Of a stretch of 6,578 nt of DNA, positions 1 to 5,645 are shown piece after piece (position 1 is the stretch's first letter; each line of letters begins with the position of its first letter). A program made the translations under genes and the position numbers. The DNA lies in assembly GCA_028702365.1 (NCBI GenBank), contig JAQVOZ010000079.1, positions 1 through 6,578 on the forward strand, read 5' to 3'. This stretch comes from Candidatus Omnitrophota bacterium (GTDB taxonomy: Bacteria; Omnitrophota; Gorgyraeia; Duberdicusellales; 4484-171). The notes below the pieces were generated by a model. It was not told the DNA's origin and searched no databases. It worked only from the letters and a program-made list of their open reading frames with translations.

Positions 1-539
1 CCGCATAAATATGAATCATATTGAAGTTCCAAACCATCAATACCACGGCTATCGATATCGGTTACGCCAAGCAAAGAAGATGTTAATTTGTCCTGAGGAT
101 AAAACCGTTTATGTTCCCTTAAAAATCCTATACCTTTTATTTTCAAAGCCTTTATTTTTTCTTTTTCTGACCAGGAAATTTTTCTTTTTATCCAAACAAA
201 TCTTTTCTTACGCATCAATCTCTCTTTTATTTTCTGTTTGGGAAGGTTAAGATTTTCCGAAAGAATCCGGGCGGTAGCTTCTTTGTCTTTGACAAAAAGC
301 GGGTCAGCAAATACAGAATGTGTATTTATTTCCGTAGCGAGGGTTCTACCTTTAGAATCGAAAATTGCTCCGCGCTTGCCTGAAAGCGGGATTAGACGGT
401 AATATTGGTTTTGCGCAAGGTTCTGGAAAAAATTTTTCCTGAAAACCTGCAGGTAGGTGATCCTTAGAAAAAGCAGGATAAAAAAAAAGACAAAAAAGGC
501 GTATATATAATTTACTCTAAGGCCGTCCCTTATTTTCAC
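1..539 (-). CDS. ftsI: Peptidoglycan transpeptidase FtsI/PBP2-type, N-terminal part (runs off the left edge)
   Basis: This is the first 179 codons of a class B penicillin-binding protein, the septal DD-transpeptidase that cross-links peptidoglycan with FtsW. I read it directly from the reverse complement. It opens with a GTG at 539 (MKIRDGLRV...), followed by one membrane helix at about residues 9-25 (NYIYAFFVFFFILLFL) and the family juncture YLQVF. Next comes the pedestal motif RGAIFDSKGRTLA at 56-68, matching the usual RG.I.DRNG..LA. Near the edge lie FYPQ, SSLLGVTDIDSRGIDGLE and QYDSYL, as in the dimerisation/pedestal region. The catalytic SxxK, SxN and KTG motifs lie beyond the window. 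An in-frame stop at 567-569 leaves GTG as the only usual start before the helix. No Shine-Dalgarno is visible. It starts 32 bp after the ftsL stop, the standard dcw order. Whether it is FtsI or a close PBP2 paralogue rests on this context. Confidence 0.9.
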   Translation of the reverse strand, partial: MKIRDGLRVNYIYAFFVFFFILLFLRITYLQVFRKNFFQNLAQNQYYRLIPLSGKRGAIFDSKGRTLATEINTHSVFADPLFVKDKEATARILSENLNLPKQKIKERLMRKKRFVWIKRKISWSEKEKIKALKIKGIGFLREHKRFYPQDKLTSSLLGVTDIDSRGIDGLELQYDSYLC

Positions 540-571
540 TTTTATTTTAAAAACTAAAGAGAAATTTTAGA

Positions 572-931
572 TTATTCTTTTTCGCCCGCAAGTGCCGTAG
601 AAGAGCCAGTTGGTATGCCCAAAAGGTCAGTAAACATTGCCATAACTTTATTGGCAGGCTTTACCGGCTCAGTACGCCTTAAGTTTAAAGCAAGAACCTT
701 TTCAGTAGGTGAAAAATTGTTTTTTTCTGCCCACTGGTTTATCTTTTGCACAGAAGTCTCTTTCGTAAGATTATATACTAAGTAGTCTCTCTTATCAACA
801 AGCTCGTTGGACAAACGATGATTTTTGCTTATCTTGTAGGCTTCCACGTAAATGAGGATTTTTTGATGAAGAAAAGTAAGGCTGGCTATAAATAAGAAGA
901 CTATAAAAATGGCAAAAGATTTTTTCTTCAT
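572..931 (-). CDS. ftsL: FtsL-like small bitopic division protein
   Basis: The 119-residue protein has a short basic cytoplasmic tail (MKKK), one hydrophobic helix at about 5-21 and a polar extracytoplasmic part. The part after the helix (about 24-75) is rich in K, E, L and N and looks partly helical or coiled-coil. This matches the FtsL topology, in which the leucine-zipper-like domain pairs with FtsB and, with FtsQ, activates FtsWI. FtsL proteins diverge so much that sequence alone is weak. The call rests on topology, size and position: it starts 4 bp after the rsmH stop and is followed by ftsI, exactly where ftsL sits in most dcw clusters. The C-terminal tail of about 40 residues (PVKPANKV to ALAGEKE) is less helical and I do not recognise it. 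No clear Shine-Dalgarno precedes the ATG, and translation is probably coupled to rsmH. Confidence 0.72.
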   Translation of the reverse strand: MKKKSFAIFIVFLFIASLTFLHQKILIYVEAYKISKNHRLSNELVDKRDYLVYNLTKETSVQKINQWAEKNNFSPTEKVLALNLRRTEPVKPANKVMAMFTDLLGIPTGSSTALAGEKE

Positions 932-935
932 AATA

Positions 936-1859
936 TTATATTTTTTCTGCTATGCGTAACTTGCCTGAGCGAGAAGCAATATTTTCTGCTAATTCCTCTT
1001 TGCCTGGCGTGATTGGTTTTTTGGTAATAATTTTCAATACACCCTGGGAACTAAATTCTTTAAATGCATGTTTTACAATCCTGTCTTCAAGCGAATGGAA
1101 AGAAATTACACCGATACGGCCACCGGGATTAAGCAGATTAACAGCCTTAATGAGGCCGGTTTCTAAAGCTTCCAGCTCCCGGTTTACGGCTATTCTTAAA
1201 GCCTGAAATATTCTGGTTGCCGGATGTATTTTATATTTGAAAGCTGACTGAGGCATAGCGCTTAAAATTGCCTGCGTTAACTGCGTTGTGGTAGAAATAG
1301 GCTCATGCTGCCTTTTTTCGATAAGCACATGAGCAATACGCCTTGAGTATCTCTCTTCTCCGAATTTCTTAAATATATTTTCCAATTCTAACTCGCTTAA
1401 GTTATTTATAAGATCATAGGCAGAGATAAAAGATGCCCTGTTCATTCTCATATCAAGGGGGCCTTCGTTGGTAAAACTAAAACCTCTTTCCGGATTGGTA
1501 AGTTGATACATAGATATGCCTAAATCAAATAGAAAAATATCCGCCCTGGAAATTCCTATTTTTTTTAAAGCAACATCTACATTAGCAAAATCTTCATTTA
1601 TAAGGCTGAATTTTATGTTTAACTTACTAAGTTTATCGTTAACTATTTTTAATGTTTCCTCGTCTTTATCAATTCCGATATAATATGAATCCGCTGACAA
1701 ACTATCGGCAAATTTCAATGCATGCGAGCCGAGTCCTGCAGTACAATCCACGATAATTTTTTTATTCTTTATATCCAATAAATCAATGACTTCCCGATAC
1801 ATAACGGGATAATGAAAAATTTCTTTCATCTGCATTTCTCTAGATAATAATTGATTCAC
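936..1859 (-). CDS. rsmH: 16S rRNA (cytosine(1402)-N4)-methyltransferase RsmH (MraW)
   Basis: RsmH uses S-adenosylmethionine to methylate N4 of C1402 in the 30S P-site decoding region. The 307 residues are full family length. Visible motifs are HYPVMYREV (16-24), the SAM loop DCTAGLGSH (38-46), acidic motif GIDKD (62-66), FDLGISMYQL (111-120), RGFSFTNEGPLDMRMN (125-140), GEERYSRRIAHVL (167-179), IHPATRIFQALRIAVN (211-226), ISFHSLEDRIVKH near 255 and a C-terminal SRSGKLRIAEK. The SAM loop reads GLGSHA where the family usually has GxGGHS. I chose the GTG at 1859 because GGAGG lies 6 nt upstream; the in-frame ATGs at codons 9 and 11 have no such site. It is the second conserved gene of the dcw cluster, 171 bp after mraZ, which is a wide gap for this pair. 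Confidence 0.97.
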   Translation of the reverse strand: MNQLLSREMQMKEIFHYPVMYREVIDLLDIKNKKIIVDCTAGLGSHALKFADSLSADSYYIGIDKDEETLKIVNDKLSKLNIKFSLINEDFANVDVALKKIGISRADIFLFDLGISMYQLTNPERGFSFTNEGPLDMRMNRASFISAYDLINNLSELELENIFKKFGEERYSRRIAHVLIEKRQHEPISTTTQLTQAILSAMPQSAFKYKIHPATRIFQALRIAVNRELEALETGLIKAVNLLNPGGRIGVISFHSLEDRIVKHAFKEFSSQGVLKIITKKPITPGKEELAENIASRSGKLRIAEKI

Positions 1860-1865
1860 CTAGAC

Positions 1866-1870
1866 CCTCC
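1866..1870 (-). promoter_or_regulatory. Strong Shine-Dalgarno for rsmH
   Basis: GGAGG (in GAGGAGGG) stands 6 nt before the GTG codon at 1859. It fixes the rsmH start at GTG rather than the later ATGs. It begins directly after the TGA (1871-1873) of the small candidate ORF upstream, an arrangement that would allow translational coupling. Confidence 0.85.
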
Positions 1871-1957
1871 TCAACATATTCGATTAATTGTGTTTTTTCT
1901 GAATTGCCCCGGGCGTATTTGCTTTGAACTGGTTCTCTTTCTTCTGTTTTTTTGCAT
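1871..1957 (-). CDS. Candidate 28-residue basic small protein or leader ORF between mraZ and rsmH
   Basis: An ATG at 1957 opens a 28-codon frame starting MQKNRRKRTSS and ending NRIC, closed by TGA. Ten of 28 residues are Lys or Arg. The TGA abuts the GGAGG of rsmH, so ribosomes finishing this frame would stop on the next initiation site, a typical leader or coupling geometry. Points against: no Shine-Dalgarno precedes the ATG, and random A/T-rich sequence often holds a frame this short, with Lys codons favoured by the A-richness. An in-frame GTG two codons upstream could also serve, and a stop lies four codons above that. I recognise no family. It could be noise in a 5' leader, a translated leader peptide, or a real small nucleic-acid-binding peptide. 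Confidence 0.25.
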   Translation of the reverse strand: MQKNRRKRTSSKQIRPGQFRKNTINRIC

Positions 1958-1986
1958 ATCCACGGTTGAATTAGTTTATATTTTAT

Positions 1987-2014
1987 ATTGTACATATTTT
2001 TATAGAGATTACAA
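1987..2014 (-). promoter_or_regulatory. Possible weak promoter before rsmH
   Basis: TTGTAA (2009-2014), a 16-nt spacer and TACAAT (1987-1992) match the sigma70 hexamers at 4/6 and 5/6. Transcription would begin near 1980, just after mraZ, giving rsmH-ftsL-ftsI an mraZ-independent transcript. The region is very A/T-rich, where such matches arise easily by chance. Confidence 0.3.
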
Positions 2015-2030
2015 ATATATTAACGGATTT

Positions 2031-2465
2031 TTATATAAAAAGATTCTCTGCTGCGCTTTCAAATTTCTTCTTATTTTCCTGATAAAATCTCGCCCAGCAT
2101 TCCTTGTCCCATATTTCTATCCTATCTCCGACACCGACGATAACGATATCTCTTTTTATCTGGGAAAATTCCTTAAGATAGCTTGGGATAAAGACTCTGC
2201 CCTGGGAATCAATTTCAATCTCCTGGGCACCGCTAAAATATAGACGGTTGAAACTCCGCCCTTCCTGCTTTGTGAAAGATACGTTTTTAAGTTTTTCCTC
2301 AAGCGCTTGCCACACGTCCTGCGAAAACATAAAAAGACAGCCTTCGAGTCCACGGGTTATATAGAAAATTTTACTCTCGAAGGCCTTTATTTTTCCTCTG
2401 AATTTTGCCGGAAGGACAAACCTGTCCTTCTTGTCTAATTTGTGTATATATTCGCCATACCACAT
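2031..2465 (-). CDS. mraZ: Transcriptional regulator MraZ
   Basis: MraZ is the AbrB/SpoVT-type DNA-binding protein that opens dcw clusters. It forms ring-shaped oligomers that bind arrays of short repeats in its own promoter; in E. coli it represses the operon. From the ATG at 2465 the protein has 144 residues, the normal length. It begins MWYGEYIHKLDKKDR, the classic start. Both swapped-hairpin motifs are present: DKKDRFVLP (11-19) and DSQGRVFIP (86-94), each with the family's DxxxR core. A longer reading from GTG at 2480 adds five residues, but that stretch contains the ribosome binding site, so I reject it. A strong promoter and 10-bp GTG repeats directly upstream suggest autoregulation. 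The next gene, rsmH, follows after 171 bp. Confidence 0.96.
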   Translation of the reverse strand: MWYGEYIHKLDKKDRFVLPAKFRGKIKAFESKIFYITRGLEGCLFMFSQDVWQALEEKLKNVSFTKQEGRSFNRLYFSGAQEIEIDSQGRVFIPSYLKEFSQIKRDIVIVGVGDRIEIWDKECWARFYQENKKKFESAAENLFI

Positions 2466-2490
2466 TCCACTTTCCTCCACTTTGTGTCAC
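2461..2490 (-). promoter_or_regulatory. Probable MraZ operator: three 10-bp-phased GTG repeats
   Basis: Reading the minus strand from 2490, three consecutive decamers are gtgacacaaa, gtggaggaaa and gtggaatgtg. GTG recurs exactly at 2490, 2480 and 2470, and AAA ends the first two units. A degenerate fourth unit (gtatggcgaa) starts at 2460. Known MraZ sites are short G/T-rich boxes repeated every 10 bp (TGGGN with 5-bp spacers in E. coli, AAAGTG-type boxes in Mycoplasma); both the period and the AAAGTG core fit. The array runs from the predicted transcription start into the first codons of mraZ, a position suited to autorepression. Part of the second and third units is also the ribosome binding site and start codon, so some sequence similarity has another explanation. 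Confidence 0.6.
2474..2478 (-). promoter_or_regulatory. Strong Shine-Dalgarno for mraZ, embedded in the repeat array
   Basis: GGAGG sits 8 nt before the ATG at 2463-2465, ideal spacing. It decides the start in favour of ATG over the GTG at 2480. It also lies inside the second GTG decamer, so a protein bound to the repeats would cover the start region at DNA level. Confidence 0.85.
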
Positions 2491-2496
2491 AATATA

Positions 2497-2525
2497 AATA
2501 TAGTGCCCCACCATAAATTTGTCAA
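2497..2525 (-). promoter_or_regulatory. Promoter of the mraZ-rsmH-ftsL-ftsI cluster
   Basis: TTGACA (2520-2525, 6/6), a 17-nt spacer and TATATT (2497-2502, 5/6) form a near-consensus sigma70 promoter. Transcription should start near 2490, leaving a leader of about 25 nt before the mraZ ATG. The -35 box lies inside a small dyad, ACCAT (2525-2529) and ATGGT (2510-2514), that might be a protein site or chance. Confidence 0.75.
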
Positions 2526-2697
2526 TGGTTTTTCGTTAATAAATCGTTGAAATACAATAAGTTGTGGCTTTATTTGGGCTGGTACACTATGGATTGAATA
2601 TGAAAAAGGCAGGGAAAATAGCTATAAACACATAAGTCTGCCCGCTAAAGAACAGGCAGTTTAAAGCATATTCAGCGTTAGATTTATTTTACAAATT
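2526..2697 (-). other. ribF-mraZ intergenic region upstream of the mraZ promoter
   Basis: Apart from the weak hairpin at 2638-2659, I see no gene, RNA structure or clear binding site here. It contains a short palindrome (atagctat, about 2618-2625) of doubtful meaning. It separates the RNA-maturation operon from the division cluster. Confidence 0.5.
2638..2659 (-). terminator. Weak hairpin after ribF, possible terminator
   Basis: On the minus strand CTGCCTG and CGGGCAG pair (7 bp including one G-U) around an 8-nt loop, about 39 nt past the ribF stop. A proper U-tract is missing: the next bases are acttatgtgttt. It is the only notable hairpin I see in the 217-bp gap between ribF and the mraZ control region, so it may be an inefficient or factor-assisted end to the rbfA operon, a 3' stabilising structure, or chance. 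Confidence 0.35.
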
Positions 2698-3627
2698 TCA
2701 ATAGTGGTTTTTGATATAGTTAACGTCTTTCGTTATTGCTTTTATCAAACGCTCTTTCGAAGAAAATTTTTTTTCGTTCCTGATTTTTTTAATAAAACAT
2801 AATTTTATCTTCTTGCCTGATATATTCCTTTTGTAGTCTATGACATGGGCTTCCAGGATTTTTTTTATGCTTTTATTTATGCTTGGCCTTTGGCCTATAT
2901 TTACGGCGCATAAATATTTCTTTTTATCTATTTCAATAGTTGCAGCATAGACACCATCGCGAGGAATCGCATAGCCATCATAATCGATATTCGCCGTAGG
3001 AAAACCAAGCTTTCTGCCAAGGCCGGCACCTTCCACCACTCTTCCTTTCATAACATAATCTCTACCTAAAAAATTTCTAATTTCTGAGAATCGGGCATTT
3101 TTTATCAAATGCCTGACAAACGAACTGCTTACTATTTTTCCGTATTTGCGCATTTTCTTTAAAACCGCAACATCAAACCCATATTTAATTGACAGTTTTT
3201 TTAAATAACGTATGCCTGATTCTCCTTTATACCCGAAACGGAAATCTTCGCCTACGAGAAGTTGCTTGGGAGAAAAATTATTAAAAAGATATTCGATAAA
3301 TTCTTTTCCTGAAAGCTTAAGGAATGAATTATTCGTTTTAAGAAACCACAAATAATTTATGCCGCAGGATGCAAGGAGATTTTTTTTATCTTCCATGTCG
3401 GTAAGAAAACCATGGAACTTACAAGGCGCGTGCCGGTTAGACTTTTCAAGGACGGTTTCAGGAGGAACGTCAAAGGTAATAACCAGTGATTGTGTTTTTT
3501 GGCGATTGGCCAGTTTTTTTAATTTCTCCAGAATAAACCTATGGCCAAGGTGAATGCCGTCAAAAACACCTATAGTAGCTGTACATTTTACTTTATTAGA
3601 GGGTAGTTTTTTGTAGATGACTTTCAT
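2698..3627 (-). CDS. ribF: Bifunctional riboflavin kinase/FAD synthetase RibF
   Basis: RibF phosphorylates riboflavin to FMN and adenylylates FMN to FAD. The 309 residues match the usual length. The N-terminal nucleotidyltransferase domain shows TIGVFDGIHLGH (18-29) with the HxGH motif, VGEDFRFG (125-132) and SSSFVR (167-172), equivalent to the usual ISSTxIR. The C-terminal kinase domain shows GRKLGFPTANI (204-214, PTAN motif), DGVYAA (224-229), NIGQRPS and EAHVIDY. One oddity is TFDVPPETVL (51-60), where most relatives have TF(D/E)PHP, so the PHP histidine of the adenylyltransferase domain is absent. The start at 3627 overlaps the end of truB by 32 bp and keeps the typical distance to GVFDG. 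No Shine-Dalgarno is apparent, so coupling to truB is likely. It is the last gene of its operon. Confidence 0.96.
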   Translation of the reverse strand: MKVIYKKLPSNKVKCTATIGVFDGIHLGHRFILEKLKKLANRQKTQSLVITFDVPPETVLEKSNRHAPCKFHGFLTDMEDKKNLLASCGINYLWFLKTNNSFLKLSGKEFIEYLFNNFSPKQLLVGEDFRFGYKGESGIRYLKKLSIKYGFDVAVLKKMRKYGKIVSSSFVRHLIKNARFSEIRNFLGRDYVMKGRVVEGAGLGRKLGFPTANIDYDGYAIPRDGVYAATIEIDKKKYLCAVNIGQRPSINKSIKKILEAHVIDYKRNISGKKIKLCFIKKIRNEKKFSSKERLIKAITKDVNYIKNHY

Positions 3628-4285
3628 TTATGTCATCTAATTTTACAGCATCTTCAAGTTTAAATTTTCCGATGCTTAACCTTTTTATTTTAATAATATG
3701 CGCTCCGCAACCAAGGCGTTCGCCTATGTCTTCAGCTAATTTTCTTACGTATGTTCCCTTTGAACAGCGCACGCAAAATTCAACAAAGGGAAGATCTATT
3801 TTTAGTATTTTTAATGAATATATATTCACGCGGCGCGCAGCCCGCGCAATCGTTATTCCCTTTCTTGCAAGGCTATAAAGCCTCTTTCCGCCCACCCTAA
3901 CCGCACTAACCATAGGGGGAACCTGCTCTATTTCGCCCTCAAAGGAAGGGAAAACTTCTTTTATTTTATCTTCGGTTACATATGAATAATCTTCCTTCTT
4001 TACCGTTTGGCCTTCGCAATCACCGGTTGTGGTTATTTCGCCAAGCTTGAGCACTCCAAGATATTCTTTATCAAAGTTTACAAATTTAGGAAATAATTTG
4101 GTATATTTCCCAACAAGTACTATCAAAAGTCCTTCAGCTAAAGGATCCAAAGTCCCTGCGTGGCCGACACGCCGGATTCTAAACTTCTTACGGACAAAAT
4201 CGACAATATCATGGGAAGTCATATTGCCGGGCTTAGAAACCAACAGAAGCCCTTCTACGCTATTATTTTTTGCCGGATTTATCAT
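3596..4285 (-). CDS. truB: tRNA pseudouridine(55) synthase TruB, short form
   Basis: TruB converts U55 of the tRNA T-loop to pseudouridine. The 229-residue protein carries LLLVSKPGNMTSHDIV (13-28) and GHAGTLDPLAEGLL (41-54), which holds the catalytic Asp47. It also has PPMVSAVRVGGKRLYSLARKG and the RNA-binding signature RCSKGTYVRKLAEDIGERLG, followed by LSIGKF. Escherichia coli TruB is about 314 residues. This one ends soon after the catalytic core, so the C-terminal PUA domain is missing. The stop lies inside the next gene and no PUA-like sequence continues in another frame, so this looks like a natural short version rather than a frameshift. It starts 2 bp after the nrnA stop, without a visible Shine-Dalgarno. 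Confidence 0.96.
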   Translation of the reverse strand: MINPAKNNSVEGLLLVSKPGNMTSHDIVDFVRKKFRIRRVGHAGTLDPLAEGLLIVLVGKYTKLFPKFVNFDKEYLGVLKLGEITTTGDCEGQTVKKEDYSYVTEDKIKEVFPSFEGEIEQVPPMVSAVRVGGKRLYSLARKGITIARAARRVNIYSLKILKIDLPFVEFCVRCSKGTYVRKLAEDIGERLGCGAHIIKIKRLSIGKFKLEDAVKLDDINESHLQKTTL

Positions 4286-4287
4286 AT

Positions 4288-5244
4288 TTATTTTAATTTA
4301 TTTGTATATCTCTTTACGAAAGAAATAACTTTTTTCTCGGCCTGGGCTATTTCGCCTTCTATAGTAGTTCCGCTCGCACTTTTATGCCCTCCGCCGCCAA
4401 AAAACTGCGCAATACGATTGACGTCAACTGTGGGGCGGGAACGGAAATTAACTCTTATTTTATTTTTGTCTACTTTCTTAAAAAGAATCAAAACTTCTAC
4501 ATTCTTCAGCAGGCGCATTACTGAAAATATCACTTCTGTAAGGTCATAATCTTTATCTTCCCATTTGCTTATAACCGCCCAGCAGATTTTTCTTGAAGCA
4601 TCGAATTTAAGATTAGAAATAATTCTTCCTATAAGCTTTAGGTCTTTGTCCTCACAGAGGCTATGCACATTTTCATAAATCAGGCGCGGAGATACGCCAT
4701 AGTGCATAAGATTGGCGACTATTTTGTGTGTTTCCTTTGTGGTGTTGGTATAAGTAAAATTTCCCGTATCGGTAAAAATACCGGTATACAAGCAAAGAGC
4801 AATATTTTTATCCATTATTTTCATCTTGTCGCAAAGCCCATACAATATCTGGCAGGCAGAGCTTGCTTTTGGGTCAACCCAATTTATGTCTCCAAAATAT
4901 GTATTACTTATGTGGTGGTCTATATTTATAATGCACTTTGCCCGCGCAAGATAATCCTTTACTCTGCCGGTGCGTGAGGAATCAGAGCAATCGAGCACCA
5001 TAGCAACATCAAATTTATCTTCCTTCAAAACATTTCTTATGACTCCGGAATGGGGCAGAAATTTATATATCGGAGGCGTGTGGTCATTATTGCAGACAAC
5101 CGCTCTTTTCTTAAGCCTCCTTAACAATGCGTAAGTTGCAAGCTCGGAGCCTAAAGCATCCCCCTCCAGGCTCACATGAGCAGTTATAAGAAAACTTTTA
5201 CTGCTTTTTATTTTGTCAATTATCTCTTTTAATGAATTCCTCAT
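4288..5244 (-). CDS. nrnA: DHH/DHHA1 phosphoesterase, NrnA-like (nanoRNase / pAp phosphatase)
   Basis: NrnA-type enzymes degrade 2-5 nt RNAs and dephosphorylate 3',5'-pAp to AMP using Mn2+. The 318 residues hold an N-terminal DHH domain and a C-terminal DHHA1 domain. Visible motifs are THE first metal site HVSLEGDALGS (23-33), VLDCSDSSRTG (83-93), IDHHISN (108-114), TGIFTDTGNF (154-163) and the DHHA1 loop GGGGHKSASG (283-292). In motif I the usual D-x-D is E27-G-D29, a conservative change at a probable metal ligand. All other ligand positions that I can identify are intact, so I expect an active enzyme. Its ATG overlaps the rbfA TGA (ATGA), implying coupling. Placement between rbfA and truB is a common bacterial arrangement. 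Substrate choice (nanoRNA, pAp or cyclic dinucleotide products) cannot be read from the sequence. Confidence 0.9.
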   Translation of the reverse strand: MRNSLKEIIDKIKSSKSFLITAHVSLEGDALGSELATYALLRRLKKRAVVCNNDHTPPIYKFLPHSGVIRNVLKEDKFDVAMVLDCSDSSRTGRVKDYLARAKCIINIDHHISNTYFGDINWVDPKASSACQILYGLCDKMKIMDKNIALCLYTGIFTDTGNFTYTNTTKETHKIVANLMHYGVSPRLIYENVHSLCEDKDLKLIGRIISNLKFDASRKICWAVISKWEDKDYDLTEVIFSVMRLLKNVEVLILFKKVDKNKIRVNFRSRPTVDVNRIAQFFGGGGHKSASGTTIEGEIAQAEKKVISFVKRYTNKLK

Positions 5245-5600
5245 TTAGATTCTCTCTCTCGGTCATCTTTTCGTACTTCTTCGATTTTTTTATACATATC
5301 TACGCTGTATTTTATGGAAGTATCCGGTATAAACTTAAGCTCCGGAAGTATTTTAAGCCTTATTCTTTTGCCTAAAAGCATACGCATAAACGCATTCATC
5401 GCCTTAAGTATATCGCCTACTTTATCGTATTTTGTTTCATCTAATAAACTAAAATAAATTTTGCTTTCTTTCAAGTCAGAAGTAGTTTCTACTCTTGTTA
5501 TAGATAAAACACCGACAGAAGGGTCGTCTATTTCTTTCAGGATTATATCCATAAGCTGCTTTTGTATTTCGCTGTTTACTTTTTCCATCCGTAAAGACAT
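5241..5600 (-). CDS. rbfA: 30S ribosome-binding factor RbfA
   Basis: RbfA is a KH-like protein that binds immature 30S subunits and helps finish 16S rRNA 5'-end processing, with a known role in cold adaptation. The 119-residue protein follows the family pattern: RMEKVNSEIQKQLMDII at the N-terminus, IDDPSVGVLSITRVETTSDL (24-43) with the conserved DP, then KIYFSLL, a helix KAMNAFMRMLLGKRI and LKILPELKFIPDTSI ending the KH-like fold. The charged tail RKDDRERESK is typical. It is the first gene of a four-gene operon (rbfA, nrnA, truB, ribF), read from a strong promoter ending about 45 bp upstream. No Shine-Dalgarno precedes the ATG, and the leader is A/T-rich (ggaaaatttaaacaaaact). The next gene overlaps its stop by 4 bp. 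Confidence 0.95.
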   Translation of the reverse strand: MSLRMEKVNSEIQKQLMDIILKEIDDPSVGVLSITRVETTSDLKESKIYFSLLDETKYDKVGDILKAMNAFMRMLLGKRIRLKILPELKFIPDTSIKYSVDMYKKIEEVRKDDRERESK

Positions 5601-5645
5601 AGTTTTGTTTAAATTTTCCGGTTTTTATGTTTAAAGTAAAAAGAG

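Larger units (their letters stand above)
1860..2030 (-). other. mraZ-rsmH spacer, A/T-rich, 171 bp
   Basis: This gap holds the weak promoter candidate, the small basic ORF and the rsmH Shine-Dalgarno. The half next to mraZ is almost pure A/T. The half next to rsmH includes a short G/C island (cgcccggggc, 1904-1914 region) with no loop, so I do not read it as a terminator. Confidence 0.6.

Noticed and set aside
11..250. Plus-strand frame of 79 codons
   Set aside because: It lies antisense to the clear FtsI N-terminal coding sequence and has a low-complexity F/L-rich translation with no family features.
1904..1914. G/C-rich island cgcccggggc as a terminator between mraZ and rsmH
   Set aside because: It is a continuous palindrome with no loop, and no T-tract follows on the minus strand.
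1851..2243. Plus-strand frame of 130 codons across the mraZ-rsmH spacer
   Set aside because: It overlaps mraZ in antisense and looks hydrophobic only because T-rich sequence encodes F, L and Y. No ribosome binding site or recognised family.
2156..2353. Second minus-strand frame of 65 codons inside mraZ
   Set aside because: Shadow of mraZ, whose own frame carries both conserved DxxxR motifs without interruption.
2466..2480. Five-codon N-terminal extension of MraZ from GTG at 2480
   Set aside because: The stretch encodes the GGAGG site for the ATG at 2465, and MraZ proteins start at M(F/W)xGxY.
2558..2590. Divergent plus-strand promoter (TTGTGG ... TACACT)
   Set aside because: The spacer is only 15 nt, the hexamers are poor, and there is no plus-strand gene downstream.
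4160..4549. Plus-strand frames opposite truB and nrnA
   Set aside because: Antisense shadows of two strongly conserved genes; no motif or initiation signal of their own.
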